A DNA stretch of 34,881 bases from contig JAKVHY010000049.1 in NCBI GenBank assembly GCA_023284085.1, positions 1-34,881 of the forward strand. Direction: 5' to 3'. This document shows positions 8,267-16,374 of this stretch, piece after piece. Source of the DNA: Shewanella benthica (GTDB taxonomy: Bacteria > Pseudomonadota > Gammaproteobacteria > Enterobacterales > Shewanellaceae). The position numbers and the translations under genes were made by a program. Under the pieces are notes generated by a model that saw nothing but the letters and a program-made list of their open reading frames with translations, was not told the DNA's origin and did not search any database. Every line of letters begins with the position of its first letter. Position 1 is the stretch's first letter.

Positions 8267-8539
8267 ATGAACAAATCTGAACTAATCGAGAAAATCGCTA
8301 CTGGTGCTGACATTTCTAAAGCGGCTGCTGGCCGTGCATTAGATTCTTTCATCGGCGCAGTCACTGACGGCCTTAAAGATGGCGATAAGATTTCTCTTGT
8401 TGGTTTTGGTACTTTTGAAGTGCGTCAACGTGCTGAGCGTACCGGTCGCAACCCACAGACGGGTGCAGAGATCAAGATTGCTGCAGCAAATATTCCTGCT
8501 TTCAAAGCAGGTAAAGCTTTAAAAGACGCTGTAAACTAA
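8267..8539 (+). CDS. hupB: DNA-binding protein HU-beta
   Basis: Small basic nucleoid protein that bends and compacts DNA as a dimer. The 90-residue product starts MNKSELIEKIATGADISKAA. It has the family core GFGTFEVRQRAERTGRNPQT, whose RNPQT tip is the arm that inserts into the minor groove. I start at the ATG at 8267, which has AAGGGG 6-7 nt upstream; 12 extra codons of open frame upstream are not HU-like. It keeps the standard place between lon and ppiD and has its own promoter and terminators. Confidence 0.97.
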   Translation: MNKSELIEKIATGADISKAAAGRALDSFIGAVTDGLKDGDKISLVGFGTFEVRQRAERTGRNPQTGAEIKIAAANIPAFKAGKALKDAVN

Positions 8540-8585
8540 GATCAGTTTTACCACTCTTTTTTTTAAAGAGCTTCGTAATAGATAA

Positions 8586-8607
8586 GCACTGCTTTAGCGG
8601 TGCTTTT
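8586..8607 (+). terminator. Intrinsic terminator after hupB
   Basis: GCACTGC (8586-8592) pairs with GCGGTGC (8597-8603) with one wobble pair and a TTTA loop, followed by four T. Confidence 0.65.
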
Positions 8608-8666
8608 ACGAATATTGAGTATGACAGGCATTAAGTAGCGTTGGTTACTAATGACCTCAAGTTTAC

Positions 8667-8702
8667 GAAAAGGCGCATCTCAAACGTGATGCGCCTTTTT
8701 AT
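8667..8702 (+). terminator. Second terminator before ppiD
   Basis: Perfect stem AAAGGCGCATC (8669-8679) with GATGCGCCTTT (8688-8698), followed by T and AT-rich sequence. It isolates ppiD from hupB readthrough. Nothing recognisable lies between the two hairpins (8608-8666). Confidence 0.85.
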
Positions 8703-8730
8703 TTTTTAATCGCAACGAGCGAGAGAACAG

Positions 8731-10596
8731 ATGTTAGAGAAGATTCGCGAAGGCTCACAGGGCGTGATTGCAAAAAGCATTCTGGTTCTAGTAATACTTT
8801 CCTTTGCATTTACTGGAGTAAGTAGTTACTTAGGATCATCGACAGAGGCTGCCGCTGCCACCGTTAATGGTGAAGAGATCAGTGAGTCAGCCTTGGAACA
8901 AGCCTACCAAAGTGAACGTGCTCGATTAGAGCAACAGCTGGGTGAAATGTTCCAAGCGTTAGCCGCAGATGATACTTATCTGGCAAGTGTAAAGCAAAGC
9001 GTGTTAGAACGTTTGGTCGCAGAAAAGTTACTCGATCAAAGCGCCACTGAACTCGGTCTACGAGTGTCAGATCAGCAGATTAAGAATGCCATCATGACTG
9101 AGCCTGCATTTCAGACTGATGGTCAATTCGATAACGATCGTTATCTTGCCATCTTGCGTCAGTTAGGCTATCAGGCTAATTCGTTCAGAAATATGATGCG
9201 TACCGATATGACCCGTCGTCAACTGGTTGCTTCTCTGGTCGGTTCTGAATTCGTGCTTCCAGGTGAAACAAGTTACCTGGCAGGTATTCAGGGGCAGACC
9301 CGTGATATTCGTTACCATATAGTCGATGCAAGCCCATTTGTCGCTGATGCTAAAGTGACTGATGAACAGGCGCAATCATTTTACGATGCGAACCTTGCAC
9401 AATTTATGAGTCCTGAGACTTTGAGTCTCGAATACATTGAGCTTAATGCTACTGATATGGCTAACGATGTGACAGTGACCGATGCAGAGGCTCAGGCTTA
9501 TTATGATGAGAATAAGCAGCAGTACCTAAAGGCTGAGAAACGCCTCGCAGCGCACATCCTGATAAATCTAGGTGATGATGAGTCTGCATCTAAAGCTAAG
9601 GCCGAGGCTATCTATGCCAAGCTTCAAGCGGGTGAAGATTTTACACAGCTTGCCAAAACTGAGTCCGAAGACACTTTTAGTGGCGAGCAGGGTGGTCAAT
9701 TAGATTGGTTTGAACAAGGCGTTATGGAGCCGGCCTTCGATGAAGTGCTTTATTCATTGTCAAAAGGTTCATATTCAACCGTGGTGAAGACAAGTTTTGG
9801 TTACCATATCATCAAGCTACTCGATGTCCAGCCAGGGACCGAAGCACCCTTTGCCGATGTTAAAGATAAGATTTTTGCTCAGCTGAAAGGTAAAGCTGCG
9901 GTCGACACTTATTATGGTTTGCAGCAGACACTTGCAGATGTGACCTATGAAGTGCCTGATACCTTGAGTGAAGCGGCGAACGAGCTTGGAGTCGAAGTCA
10001 TGACTTCACCCGTGTTTACTCGCACTAATGCACCTGCACCGTTCGATAATCCTGAGGTGTTGAAGGCAGCTTTTTCTACCAACGTACTGCTCGATGGTAT
10101 GAACAGTGATGTGATTGAGATAGACGCTAACCATGCCATGGTCATCCGCATCAAGTCGCATACTGCAGCGGGTACTGTCGATTTCACTAAGGTAAAAGCC
10201 GCTATTGTTGAGCGTTTGAAGCAGGAGCAAGCTAATGAAGTGGCTCGTGAAAAGGCTCAAACCTTAATGAGTGCTTTCGATGATGCCGAGTCGAGCACTG
10301 AGTTTGTCACTAAGACAAAACTTGGACGCTTCGAACAAGGAATCAATGCCGCTATCACAGCTAAGGCGTTCCAGATGGCTCAACCTGTAGGCTCTGCGGT
10401 TGTCGATACTGTGGCACTAGCCAATGGTTATGCCGTTATCGTGCTAGACAAGGTAAATGCTGCTGAAGGTATCGATGACAACTTACTGAGTGCTCTTGAA
10501 CAACGTCTGAGTGCACAATACAGTGAAGGTGATTACCGAGCCCTGATTGCGACATTAAAAGCCAAAGGCGATGTGGTATACATTACTGCGCAGTAA
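8731..10596 (+). CDS. ppiD: Periplasmic folding chaperone PpiD (parvulin-like)
   Basis: Membrane-anchored periplasmic chaperone associated with the Sec translocon that assists newly exported proteins. The 621-residue protein has an N-terminal signal anchor (about 13-34, AKSILVLVILSFAFTGVSSY) and a SurA-like helical region at about 40-200. One parvulin-type PPIase domain spans about 265-365 (RLAAHILINL at its start, FGYHIIKL at its end). The C-terminal region is the PpiD type. Length matches the family (E. coli 623). Usual last gene of the tig-clpPX-lon-hupB-ppiD block. Confidence 0.96.
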   Translation: MLEKIREGSQGVIAKSILVLVILSFAFTGVSSYLGSSTEAAAATVNGEEISESALEQAYQSERARLEQQLGEMFQALAADDTYLASVKQSVLERLVAEKLLDQSATELGLRVSDQQIKNAIMTEPAFQTDGQFDNDRYLAILRQLGYQANSFRNMMRTDMTRRQLVASLVGSEFVLPGETSYLAGIQGQTRDIRYHIVDASPFVADAKVTDEQAQSFYDANLAQFMSPETLSLEYIELNATDMANDVTVTDAEAQAYYDENKQQYLKAEKRLAAHILINLGDDESASKAKAEAIYAKLQAGEDFTQLAKTESEDTFSGEQGGQLDWFEQGVMEPAFDEVLYSLSKGSYSTVVKTSFGYHIIKLLDVQPGTEAPFADVKDKIFAQLKGKAAVDTYYGLQQTLADVTYEVPDTLSEAANELGVEVMTSPVFTRTNAPAPFDNPEVLKAAFSTNVLLDGMNSDVIEIDANHAMVIRIKSHTAAGTVDFTKVKAAIVERLKQEQANEVAREKAQTLMSAFDDAESSTEFVTKTKLGRFEQGINAAITAKAFQMAQPVGSAVVDTVALANGYAVIVLDKVNAAEGIDDNLLSALEQRLSAQYSEGDYRALIATLKAKGDVVYITAQ

Positions 10597-10627
10597 TGAA
10601 TACATTGTGAGTTTACTCACTTAAATT

Positions 10628-10655
10628 AAAGGTCAGCAATAGCTGACCTTTTTTA
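10628..10655 (+). terminator. Intrinsic terminator after ppiD
   Basis: Perfect stem AAAGGTCAGC (10628-10637) with GCTGACCTTT (10642-10651), AATA loop, T-run. Confidence 0.93.
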
Positions 10656-10676
10656 TGTCTGGAACATTTATACTGA

Positions 10677-10714
10677 GGTGCTAGGTGCTAGGTGCTAGGT
10701 GCTAGGTGCGAGGT
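10677..10714. repeat. Heptad tandem repeat (GGTGCTA)x4-5
   Basis: Four perfect 7-bp units (10677-10704) are followed by a degenerate fifth (GGTGCGA) and a partial sixth. It lies between the ppiD terminator and the convergent hairpin of the molbindin gene. The unit is related to that at 137-167 read on the other strand. Confidence 0.9.
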
Positions 10715-10737
10715 TGATATGGATTATGAGGCGAAAA

Positions 10738-10771
10738 CAAAAAGGGGCATATCGTTTGATATGCCCCTTTT
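10738..10771 (-). terminator. Intrinsic terminator of the molbindin gene
   Basis: Stem AAAAGGGGCATATC (10740-10753) with GATATGCCCCTTTT (10758-10771) and a GTTT loop. The minus-strand reading has a strong T-run; the plus-strand reading has a short one, so it can back up the ppiD terminator. Confidence 0.88.
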
Positions 10772-10790
10772 AATGTTATATCAAATGATA

Positions 10791-11000
10791 TTAGTCAACT
10801 GCAACCATCACGTTACTTGCCTTGATGATGGCATATGCATTGCCACCAACGACAAGACCAAGCTCATTACATGATGCCTTGGTTACAACAGATGTGATCT
10901 CAACACCAGGTGCAAGTTCAATAACTACTTCATTGTTCACTGAACCTACTACGATAGACTTGATTTTGCCATTAAGTAAATTACGAGCACTGATTTTCAT
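10791..11000 (-). CDS. Stand-alone TOBE/Mop-domain protein (molbindin-like)
   Basis: 69 residues forming a single Mop/TOBE fold, the small beta-barrel that oligomerises to bind molybdate or tungstate. The family pattern MKISARNLLNGKIKSI, then VNNEVVIEL, then ITSVVTKAS and AYAIIKASNVMVAVD is clear. The ATG at 11000 has GAGA about 7 nt upstream; a TTG four codons earlier would destroy that site's role. It is single-gene, between its own terminator and that of fabV. By analogy it stores or buffers molybdate for molybdoenzymes, which is inferred. No Mo transporter gene is nearby. Confidence 0.88.
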   Translation of the reverse strand: MKISARNLLNGKIKSIVVGSVNNEVVIELAPGVEITSVVTKASCNELGLVVGGNAYAIIKASNVMVAVD

Positions 11001-11078
11001 ATGATTTCTCAAAATTAAGTAATAATGTTAATACTATCAGAAGTTTAGTTTAAGACTCAATATTAGGAGAGCTTTATT

Positions 11079-11110
11079 TAAAAAAATGCACCACCTTATG
11101 AGGTGGTGCA
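11079..11110 (-). terminator. Intrinsic terminator of fabV
   Basis: Perfect 10-bp stem TGCACCACCT (11087-11096) with AGGTGGTGCA (11101-11110), TATG loop. On the minus strand it is followed by a run of T (complement of 11080-11086). It lies about 105 bp past the fabV stop. Confidence 0.85.
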
Positions 11111-11214
11111 CATTTATTAAAAATACTTAATTAACAAAAGCTTAAAAATAAACCTTTTGTATTTTTAAAACCCAAATAGATGATGATTTGGTCTTATACT
11201 TATAATTAGTGTGA

Positions 11215-12417
11215 TTAGATCGACTCTACATCAAAGTTAACTTCCGGGTTCACATCTAGTTCATAATCCACTGACTCTATGCCAAAACCAAATAGCTTGA
11301 GGAACTCTTGCTTGTACTCGCGGTAATCGGTAAGTTCCGTTAAGTTTTCAGTGGTGACTAATGGCCATTGATCGCGACAATGCTGCTGGATCTCTTCTCT
11401 TAGTTCCCAGTCATCGAGGCGCAAGCGATTAGCGTCATCAACTTGCGGCGCCTGACCATCTTCACGATACAGACGTTCAGCGAACATGCGGTTAATTTGC
11501 TCCATACAGCCTTCATGTAAGCCTTCTTCGCGCATCTTCTTAAATACCATGGCGATATAAAGAGGCATGACTGGGATTGCGGAGCTGGCTTGAGTGACAA
11601 CGCTCTTAAGTACAGCGACATTTGCGCTACCACCAGTGGCAGATAATTTCTTATCTAGGGCTTTTGCTGCACGGTCAAGATCCATTTTGGCTTTACCTAG
11701 TGCGCCGAGCCAGTAGATAGGCCAGGTCAATTCTGTGCCGATATAACTATAGGCTACAGTCTTGCAGCCATCAGCCAGTACGCCAGCTTCAGATAAGGCT
11801 GCTAGCCACAGCTCCCAATCTTCACCGCCCATGACTGTCACTGTGTCTTGGATCTCTTGCTCGCTGGCGGGCTCTACTCTGGTTTCAATAATAAGATCTT
11901 TATTGGTGTCTACTGCGGTAGCGGTATAAGTCTCGCCAATAGGCTTGAGCGCTGAGCGAATAAGCTCTCCTGAATCGGGTAATTTACGCACCGGAGAGGC
12001 TAAAGAGTAGACCACCATATCGATTTGGCCCAAGTCAGCTTTAATAATATCGATGGCTTTCTGCTTAGCTTCATGACTGAATGCATCACCATTGAGGCTC
12101 TTAGAATACAAGCCTTCGGCTTTGGCAAACCTATCGAAGGCCGCAGAGTTATACCAGCCAGCCGTACCTGACTTTCTTTCAGTTCCTGGCTTTTCGAAGA
12201 ATACCCCGAGAGTGGCAGCGCCACTGCCGAAGGCGGCAGCAATACGAGAAGATAGACCATATCCACTCGAAGAGCCGATAACTAAAACTTTCTTAGGGCC
12301 GTTTTTCAAGCTTCCCTTCGCCTTAGTGATATTGATCTGTTCGAGTACATTAGCTTCACAACCAACAGGATGAGTAGTGGTGCATATAAAGCCACGTGTT
12401 TTAGGTTTGATTATCAT
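11215..12417 (-). CDS. fabV: Trans-2-enoyl-ACP reductase FabV (NADH)
   Basis: Catalyses the last reduction of the fatty-acid elongation cycle; FabV enzymes are insensitive to triclosan compared with FabI. The 400-residue length is typical. Visible are the N-terminal PKTRGFICTTTHPVGC segment, a Rossmann nucleotide-binding stretch VIGSSSGYGLSSR at about 46-58, and the catalytic pair Tyr235-x8-Lys244 that defines the family. The spacing and even the numbering agree with the Vibrio enzyme as I recall it. GAGAAG precedes the ATG. It follows the sap operon on the same strand after a repeat-containing gap of about 230 bp. Confidence 0.97.
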   Translation of the reverse strand: MIIKPKTRGFICTTTHPVGCEANVLEQINITKAKGSLKNGPKKVLVIGSSSGYGLSSRIAAAFGSGAATLGVFFEKPGTERKSGTAGWYNSAAFDRFAKAEGLYSKSLNGDAFSHEAKQKAIDIIKADLGQIDMVVYSLASPVRKLPDSGELIRSALKPIGETYTATAVDTNKDLIIETRVEPASEQEIQDTVTVMGGEDWELWLAALSEAGVLADGCKTVAYSYIGTELTWPIYWLGALGKAKMDLDRAAKALDKKLSATGGSANVAVLKSVVTQASSAIPVMPLYIAMVFKKMREEGLHEGCMEQINRMFAERLYREDGQAPQVDDANRLRLDDWELREEIQQHCRDQWPLVTTENLTELTDYREYKQEFLKLFGFGIESVDYELDVNPEVNFDVESI

Positions 12418-12573
12418 GTTTCATCTTCTCTTTAAAAAGTGACGATAGGATAATTAATCAAGAGCCAAATGGCACTGATTATTCCTGATTTTCTTTAAAA
12501 ATGACCAGTGGTAAGAGCAGTTTACTGGATTGACATCGACTGACTCTTATCGTTTAAGACGTTTAATCTTCTT

Positions 12574-12633
12574 GCCCAAGCATGCCCAAGCATGCCCAAG
12601 CATGCCCAAGCATGCCCAAGCATAGTCAAGCAT
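12574..12633. repeat. 10-bp tandem repeat (GCCCAAGCAT)x5 plus a degenerate copy
   Basis: Five perfect 10-bp units (12574-12623) and one degenerate unit (AGTCAAGCAT) lie between sapF and fabV. Unit boundaries create GCATGC palindromes. The rest of the 230-bp gap shows no gene; it holds the fabV upstream region. Confidence 0.92.
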
Positions 12634-12649
12634 GGCTATAACCTATGGG

Positions 12650-13462
12650 TTAACCATGCTTTTTAATTGTCCTGTTATGTCGTTTCTGACTAAAGAGGCT
12701 TAGTTCCTGGACAAGACGTTGGGTATATTCATGTTTTGGTGCATTGAATAATTCTTCTGTTGTCGCTTTCTCAACCATCTCCCCATGGTGAAGCACCATC
12801 ACCTTATCGCTAAAATGACGAATGATGTTGAGGTTATGCGACACGAAAATATAAGACAGTCCCATCTCTTTTTGAAGTTTTAACAGTAAGTTGAGAATTT
12901 GTGAGCGGACCGAAAGGTCGAGGGCGGTGAGCGCTTCATCCGCGATGATTATTTTTGGATCTAGCATGAGCGCACGTGCAACGGCAACACGTTGCTTCAT
13001 CCCTTCTGAAATCATGTGAGGGTAGAAATCTGCGTGGTCGGGTAACAAACCGACCTTTCTGAGTTTATCGACGACCTGTTCCCTACGCTGTTTGGCATTG
13101 AGTTCGGTATTAAACTTCAGTGGTTCATCGAGCAGAGCCCCGATGGTTAATTTAGGATTGAGTGAGGTGTTTGGATCTTGAAAAATCATCCTAATTAACT
13201 TACATCTTTGTTTCAGGTTTCTCTTTTCCAGCGCTTCTCCCTCGAAATAGATCTCGCCACTACTGCGGGTTTCGGCGCCAACGAGTATCCTTGCCAGGGT
13301 GCTTTTTCCCGAACCGGCTTCGCCAACAATCGCTAAGGTTTCCCCTGTGTTGAGCTCAAAGGAGACCGGAGACAAAGCTTGATTATACTCACGTTTAAAC
13401 CCTTTGTAGCCTGCATAGAAACGCTTACTTAGGTTGTTAACTTGAAGCAGTGGTGTCTTCAT
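12650..13462 (-). CDS. sapF: Sap-type peptide ABC transporter ATP-binding protein SapF
   Basis: One of two ATPases of the Sap transporter (Opp/Dpp family; linked in enterics to antimicrobial-peptide tolerance, potassium uptake and putrescine export). 270 residues from the ATG at 13462, whose first 26 bp overlap the sapD end. Walker A GEAGSGKS is intact at 47-54, the Q-loop is Gln95, Walker B IIIADE ends at Glu176, and the switch His is His209. The ABC signature is degenerate (ISEGM, 151-155) instead of LSGGQ. With SapD this gives an asymmetric ATPase pair (see findings). Last gene of the operon. Confidence 0.92.
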   Translation of the reverse strand: MKTPLLQVNNLSKRFYAGYKGFKREYNQALSPVSFELNTGETLAIVGEAGSGKSTLARILVGAETRSSGEIYFEGEALEKRNLKQRCKLIRMIFQDPNTSLNPKLTIGALLDEPLKFNTELNAKQRREQVVDKLRKVGLLPDHADFYPHMISEGMKQRVAVARALMLDPKIIIADEALTALDLSVRSQILNLLLKLQKEMGLSYIFVSHNLNIIRHFSDKVMVLHHGEMVEKATTEELFNAPKHEYTQRLVQELSLFSQKRHNRTIKKHG

Positions 13463-14450
13463 TACATGTTTCTTCTTGGTAAGGGAAATGACAGGCAAAA
13501 TAGCGATTTTTTTTATGACTTAAATTAGGACGACTCACGCATTTCTTTTCGGCGCGTGGGCACCTTGGACCGAGTCGGCAACCTATGGGAAGATGTTGCA
13601 GTGCAGGTGCTGAGCCTGGCAGTGTACGCATGATCGATTTGTGAGCGATTTGTCCCGTGTGGTCCGGAATATTATTAAGCAGTGTTTTAGTGTATGGATG
13701 ATAAGGATGGGCTAAGATTTCAGCCGTAGGGCCTGATTCCATGATTTGTCCACAATACATTACCGACAGTTGATCACACCAGATTGATAAGGTCTCGAGC
13801 TCATGACTGATCAGCAGAATGGATACATCCTGTAGCTGGTTTAATTTAGTCAGCAGGCGAAAGATCTGCGCCTGTGTGTCCATCTCCATGGAGTTGGTCG
13901 GCTCATCGGCTATTAGCAGCCTAGGTTGGTTAGCAATAGCCATGGCTATCATCACTTTTTGACACTCACCTTCCGATAGTTCCCAAGCATAGCTGGACAT
14001 GACTTTTTGCGTGTCCTTGATGCCCACCTTATGCAACCATTTTTTTGCGGTCTTCTTCTTGTCTGCGCTGCGTCGCCAGAAAGGCAGTTTCTTATTTTCT
14101 GGCATGGCTTCAACTAGCTGGGTGCCGACACGAATAACAGGATCTAGGCTGCTGGAGGGGTCTTGAAATATCATGGCAATTTCGCTCCCCATCAGGTTGC
14201 GTCTTTGCTTTGAACTCATCTCTAACAGATTGTGTCCATCCCACAACATGCGGTCGGCCTTGATCGTCCAGTTATGGCCTGGGATCCCTAAGATAGCTCT
14301 AGCTAATAAGCTGCGGCCAGAACCGGACTCTCCAACTAAGCCGTGAATTTCAGCCGGGTTGATGGTTAAGCTGACTCTGTCCAGTGCCTTGACGCGCCCG
14401 TGAGGGGTGTCTAGTTCAATGGTGAGGTTACGAATATCGAGTAAGGGCAT
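13437..14450 (-). CDS. sapD: Sap-type peptide ABC transporter ATP-binding protein SapD
   Basis: 337-residue ATPase partner of SapF, beginning MPLLDIRNLTIELDTP as in enteric SapD. The Walker A motif reads GESGSGRS (40-47): the normally invariant lysine is Arg46, codon CGC confirmed on the DNA. Other motifs are Gln96 (Q-loop), signature LSEGE at 158-162, Walker B LLIADE ending Glu183 and His216. The C-terminal Opp-type extension has four cysteines (Cys291, Cys297, Cys304, Cys320) in GCRLGPRC...C...ACHF, a pattern of the oligopeptide-permease ATPase C-terminus. Starts 15 nt after sapC. Confidence 0.93.
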   Translation of the reverse strand: MPLLDIRNLTIELDTPHGRVKALDRVSLTINPAEIHGLVGESGSGRSLLARAILGIPGHNWTIKADRMLWDGHNLLEMSSKQRRNLMGSEIAMIFQDPSSSLDPVIRVGTQLVEAMPENKKLPFWRRSADKKKTAKKWLHKVGIKDTQKVMSSYAWELSEGECQKVMIAMAIANQPRLLIADEPTNSMEMDTQAQIFRLLTKLNQLQDVSILLISHELETLSIWCDQLSVMYCGQIMESGPTAEILAHPYHPYTKTLLNNIPDHTGQIAHKSIMRTLPGSAPALQHLPIGCRLGPRCPRAEKKCVSRPNLSHKKNRYFACHFPYQEETCNEDTTASS

Positions 14451-14465
14451 AATCAGGTATCAACA

Positions 14466-15356
14466 TTAATTATTGATCGGCGACAAGGCAGATCGTAAGC
14501 CGTCGCCGACTAAGTTAATGGCTAAGACACAGCACAAGATGGCAATGCCGGGTATCGTCACAGTCCATGGGGCAGTTAACAGGTTATCCATGCCCTGGGA
14601 TACCATGGCACCCCATTCAGGGCTCGGCGCTTGTGCGCCTAAGTTTAAGAAACCCAGCGCGGCGATATCCAGAATGGCCGCCGAGATCCCTAAGGTGGTT
14701 TGTATGATCAATGTGTCCCAAATATTTGGCATGATGACATACCAGAAAATTTGAAACTGATTCGCACCATCGAGTCTTGCCGCCGTGACATATTCTTTTT
14801 GCAATTCTTCATGAATGGCTTGATGAATAGCACGGACAAACTGAGGCGTAAGCGCAATGCCCACGGCCCAAAAAACGTTTTCTAATCCCGGCCCCATTAT
14901 TGCGACCACTAATATCGCCATTAATAGGGAGGGAATTGACAACAAGGCATCAAGCAGGTGGCTGAGAATACTTGATTTTAGTCCTTTCATCATGCCTGAG
15001 ATTGAACCGATAATAAAACCGAGAGCCAATGATGCTAGGACTATGCCTAAGGCCATACCGAAGGTTAAGTGAGCGCCATGGAGCAGGCGGCTGAAAATAT
15101 CACGACCTAAATCGTCGGTACCAAGAAAGTGCTCTACTGTTCCGGCTGCATCCCATGATGGGGCCAACAAGAGGGCGTGTGGATCTTGCTGTTCCGGCGC
15201 ATAGGGAGCGATAAGCGGACCGAATAGGGCCAGCAATAAGAAACAAATCACAGTCCATAATCCGGCAAAAGCGAACGGATTCTCTGAAAATGCATGCCAA
15301 AACCTGCGCATAGGAGAGGGTATCTCATCTTCCTGATAGATTTTAATTTGCGGCAT
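14466..15356 (-). CDS. sapC: Sap-type peptide ABC transporter permease SapC
   Basis: Inner-membrane permease of the Opp/Dpp type, 296 residues, the same length as in E. coli. After a cytoplasmic N-terminus there is a membrane segment at about 29-51, the periplasmic LGTDDLGRDIFSR signature of DppC/OppC-like permeases, and several further membrane helices. The EAA coupling loop is EYVTAARLDGANQFQIFW, followed by MPN. Its start overlaps the end of sapB by 14 nt, so translation is probably coupled. Confidence 0.93.
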   Translation of the reverse strand: MPQIKIYQEDEIPSPMRRFWHAFSENPFAFAGLWTVICFLLLALFGPLIAPYAPEQQDPHALLLAPSWDAAGTVEHFLGTDDLGRDIFSRLLHGAHLTFGMALGIVLASLALGFIIGSISGMMKGLKSSILSHLLDALLSIPSLLMAILVVAIMGPGLENVFWAVGIALTPQFVRAIHQAIHEELQKEYVTAARLDGANQFQIFWYVIMPNIWDTLIIQTTLGISAAILDIAALGFLNLGAQAPSPEWGAMVSQGMDNLLTAPWTVTIPGIAILCCVLAINLVGDGLRSALSPINN

Positions 15357-16374
15357 AAAGCTCTTTCCTGCTTAGGGGGTTGATTGCCGTATGAAGGACT
15401 TCAATCATGATACTTAAAAAGATGATGATCAAGGCAACCGCCAACACACCGCCTTGGATCACTGTGTAATCCCTTTGATAGATGCCCGAGACTAACCAGG
15501 CTCCTACACCTGGCCATGAGAAGATGACTTCAACAACCATGGCGTAACTGGCGAACGTGCCTAACATGAGACCTAGATTTTTCAGCACAGGTATCAAGGC
15601 GTTGGGCAGGGCGTGACGTAACACTATGCGGCTGGTATGTAGGCCTCTGGCCTCAGCCGCCTTAATGTAGGTCTTATCCATGATGGATATGATCGCCGAG
15701 CGTGTGCTTCTCACCACCACAGTGAATGGGAGTACGGCCAGTGTGACAGCTGGCAATATGATGTGCTGCAGGGCATCGATAAAGGCCGAGTCTGCATAGG
15801 GTGAATCTGAAAGCAGGGTGTCAATCAGCACAAACCCTGTGGCAGGCTCAATTTCATAGAGCAAGTTTAGCTGACCGGAGATGGGCAGCCAGCCCAGTTG
15901 TACACCAAACCAGAGTGATAAGGTTAACCCTAGCCAAAAAACCGGAATAGAATATCCCGTTAAGGTGATGGTCATTATGGTGTGTTGGGTGATCTTGTTT
16001 TTACTCATCGACGCTAAAACACCGAGGGGGATACCGAAAAGCAGTGCTAATACTGCAGCGACAATAGCCAGTTCGAATGAGGCGGGTAATACTGCCGCTA
16101 GTTCATCGGTCACTGGCTGCTGTGATGTCGCCGAAATCCCCAAATTACCCGTTACCCTCTGCTCAAGGTATCCAATAAATTGGCCTAATTGGTTGCTCTC
16201 GAGTCGATAATCTTCATCGATTTGTGCGATCTGTTCGACTGTTGGGGCATGTATGCCGGTCAGCGCAAACCGTATTTCGACGGGGAAGTGGTGTGTGGCG
16301 ATAAACAACACCGAGAGTAGCACCAAGGAGGTGGCCACAAACAGATTCATTCTACGTAACAGATACCGAGCCAT
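15343..16374 (-). CDS. sapB: Sap-type peptide ABC transporter permease SapB
   Basis: DppB/OppB-type permease, 343 residues. It has an N-terminal membrane helix (MARYLLRRMNLFVATSLVLL), a periplasmic stretch of about 70 residues, and then five further predicted helices. The EAA loop contains YIKAAEARGLHTSRIVLRHA, then LPNALIP. Its ATG overlaps the sapA stop by one base (TAATG). It is somewhat longer than the E. coli protein. It pairs with SapC to form the transmembrane channel. Confidence 0.92.
   Translation of the reverse strand: MARYLLRRMNLFVATSLVLLSVLFIATHHFPVEIRFALTGIHAPTVEQIAQIDEDYRLESNQLGQFIGYLEQRVTGNLGISATSQQPVTDELAAVLPASFELAIVAAVLALLFGIPLGVLASMSKNKITQHTIMTITLTGYSIPVFWLGLTLSLWFGVQLGWLPISGQLNLLYEIEPATGFVLIDTLLSDSPYADSAFIDALQHIILPAVTLAVLPFTVVVRSTRSAIISIMDKTYIKAAEARGLHTSRIVLRHALPNALIPVLKNLGLMLGTFASYAMVVEVIFSWPGVGAWLVSGIYQRDYTVIQGGVLAVALIIIFLSIMIEVLHTAINPLSRKELYAAN

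Noticed and set aside
12574..12633. CRISPR-like array
   Set aside because: Units are 10 bp with no spacers and there is no cas gene; it is a simple tandem repeat.
12627..12661. Hairpin AGCATGG/CCATGCT at the sapF end as terminator
   Set aside because: On the sapF strand it is followed by the tandem repeat and not by a T-run.
15881..16210. 109-residue antisense frame inside sapB
   Set aside because: Shadow of the permease gene in the opposite frame.
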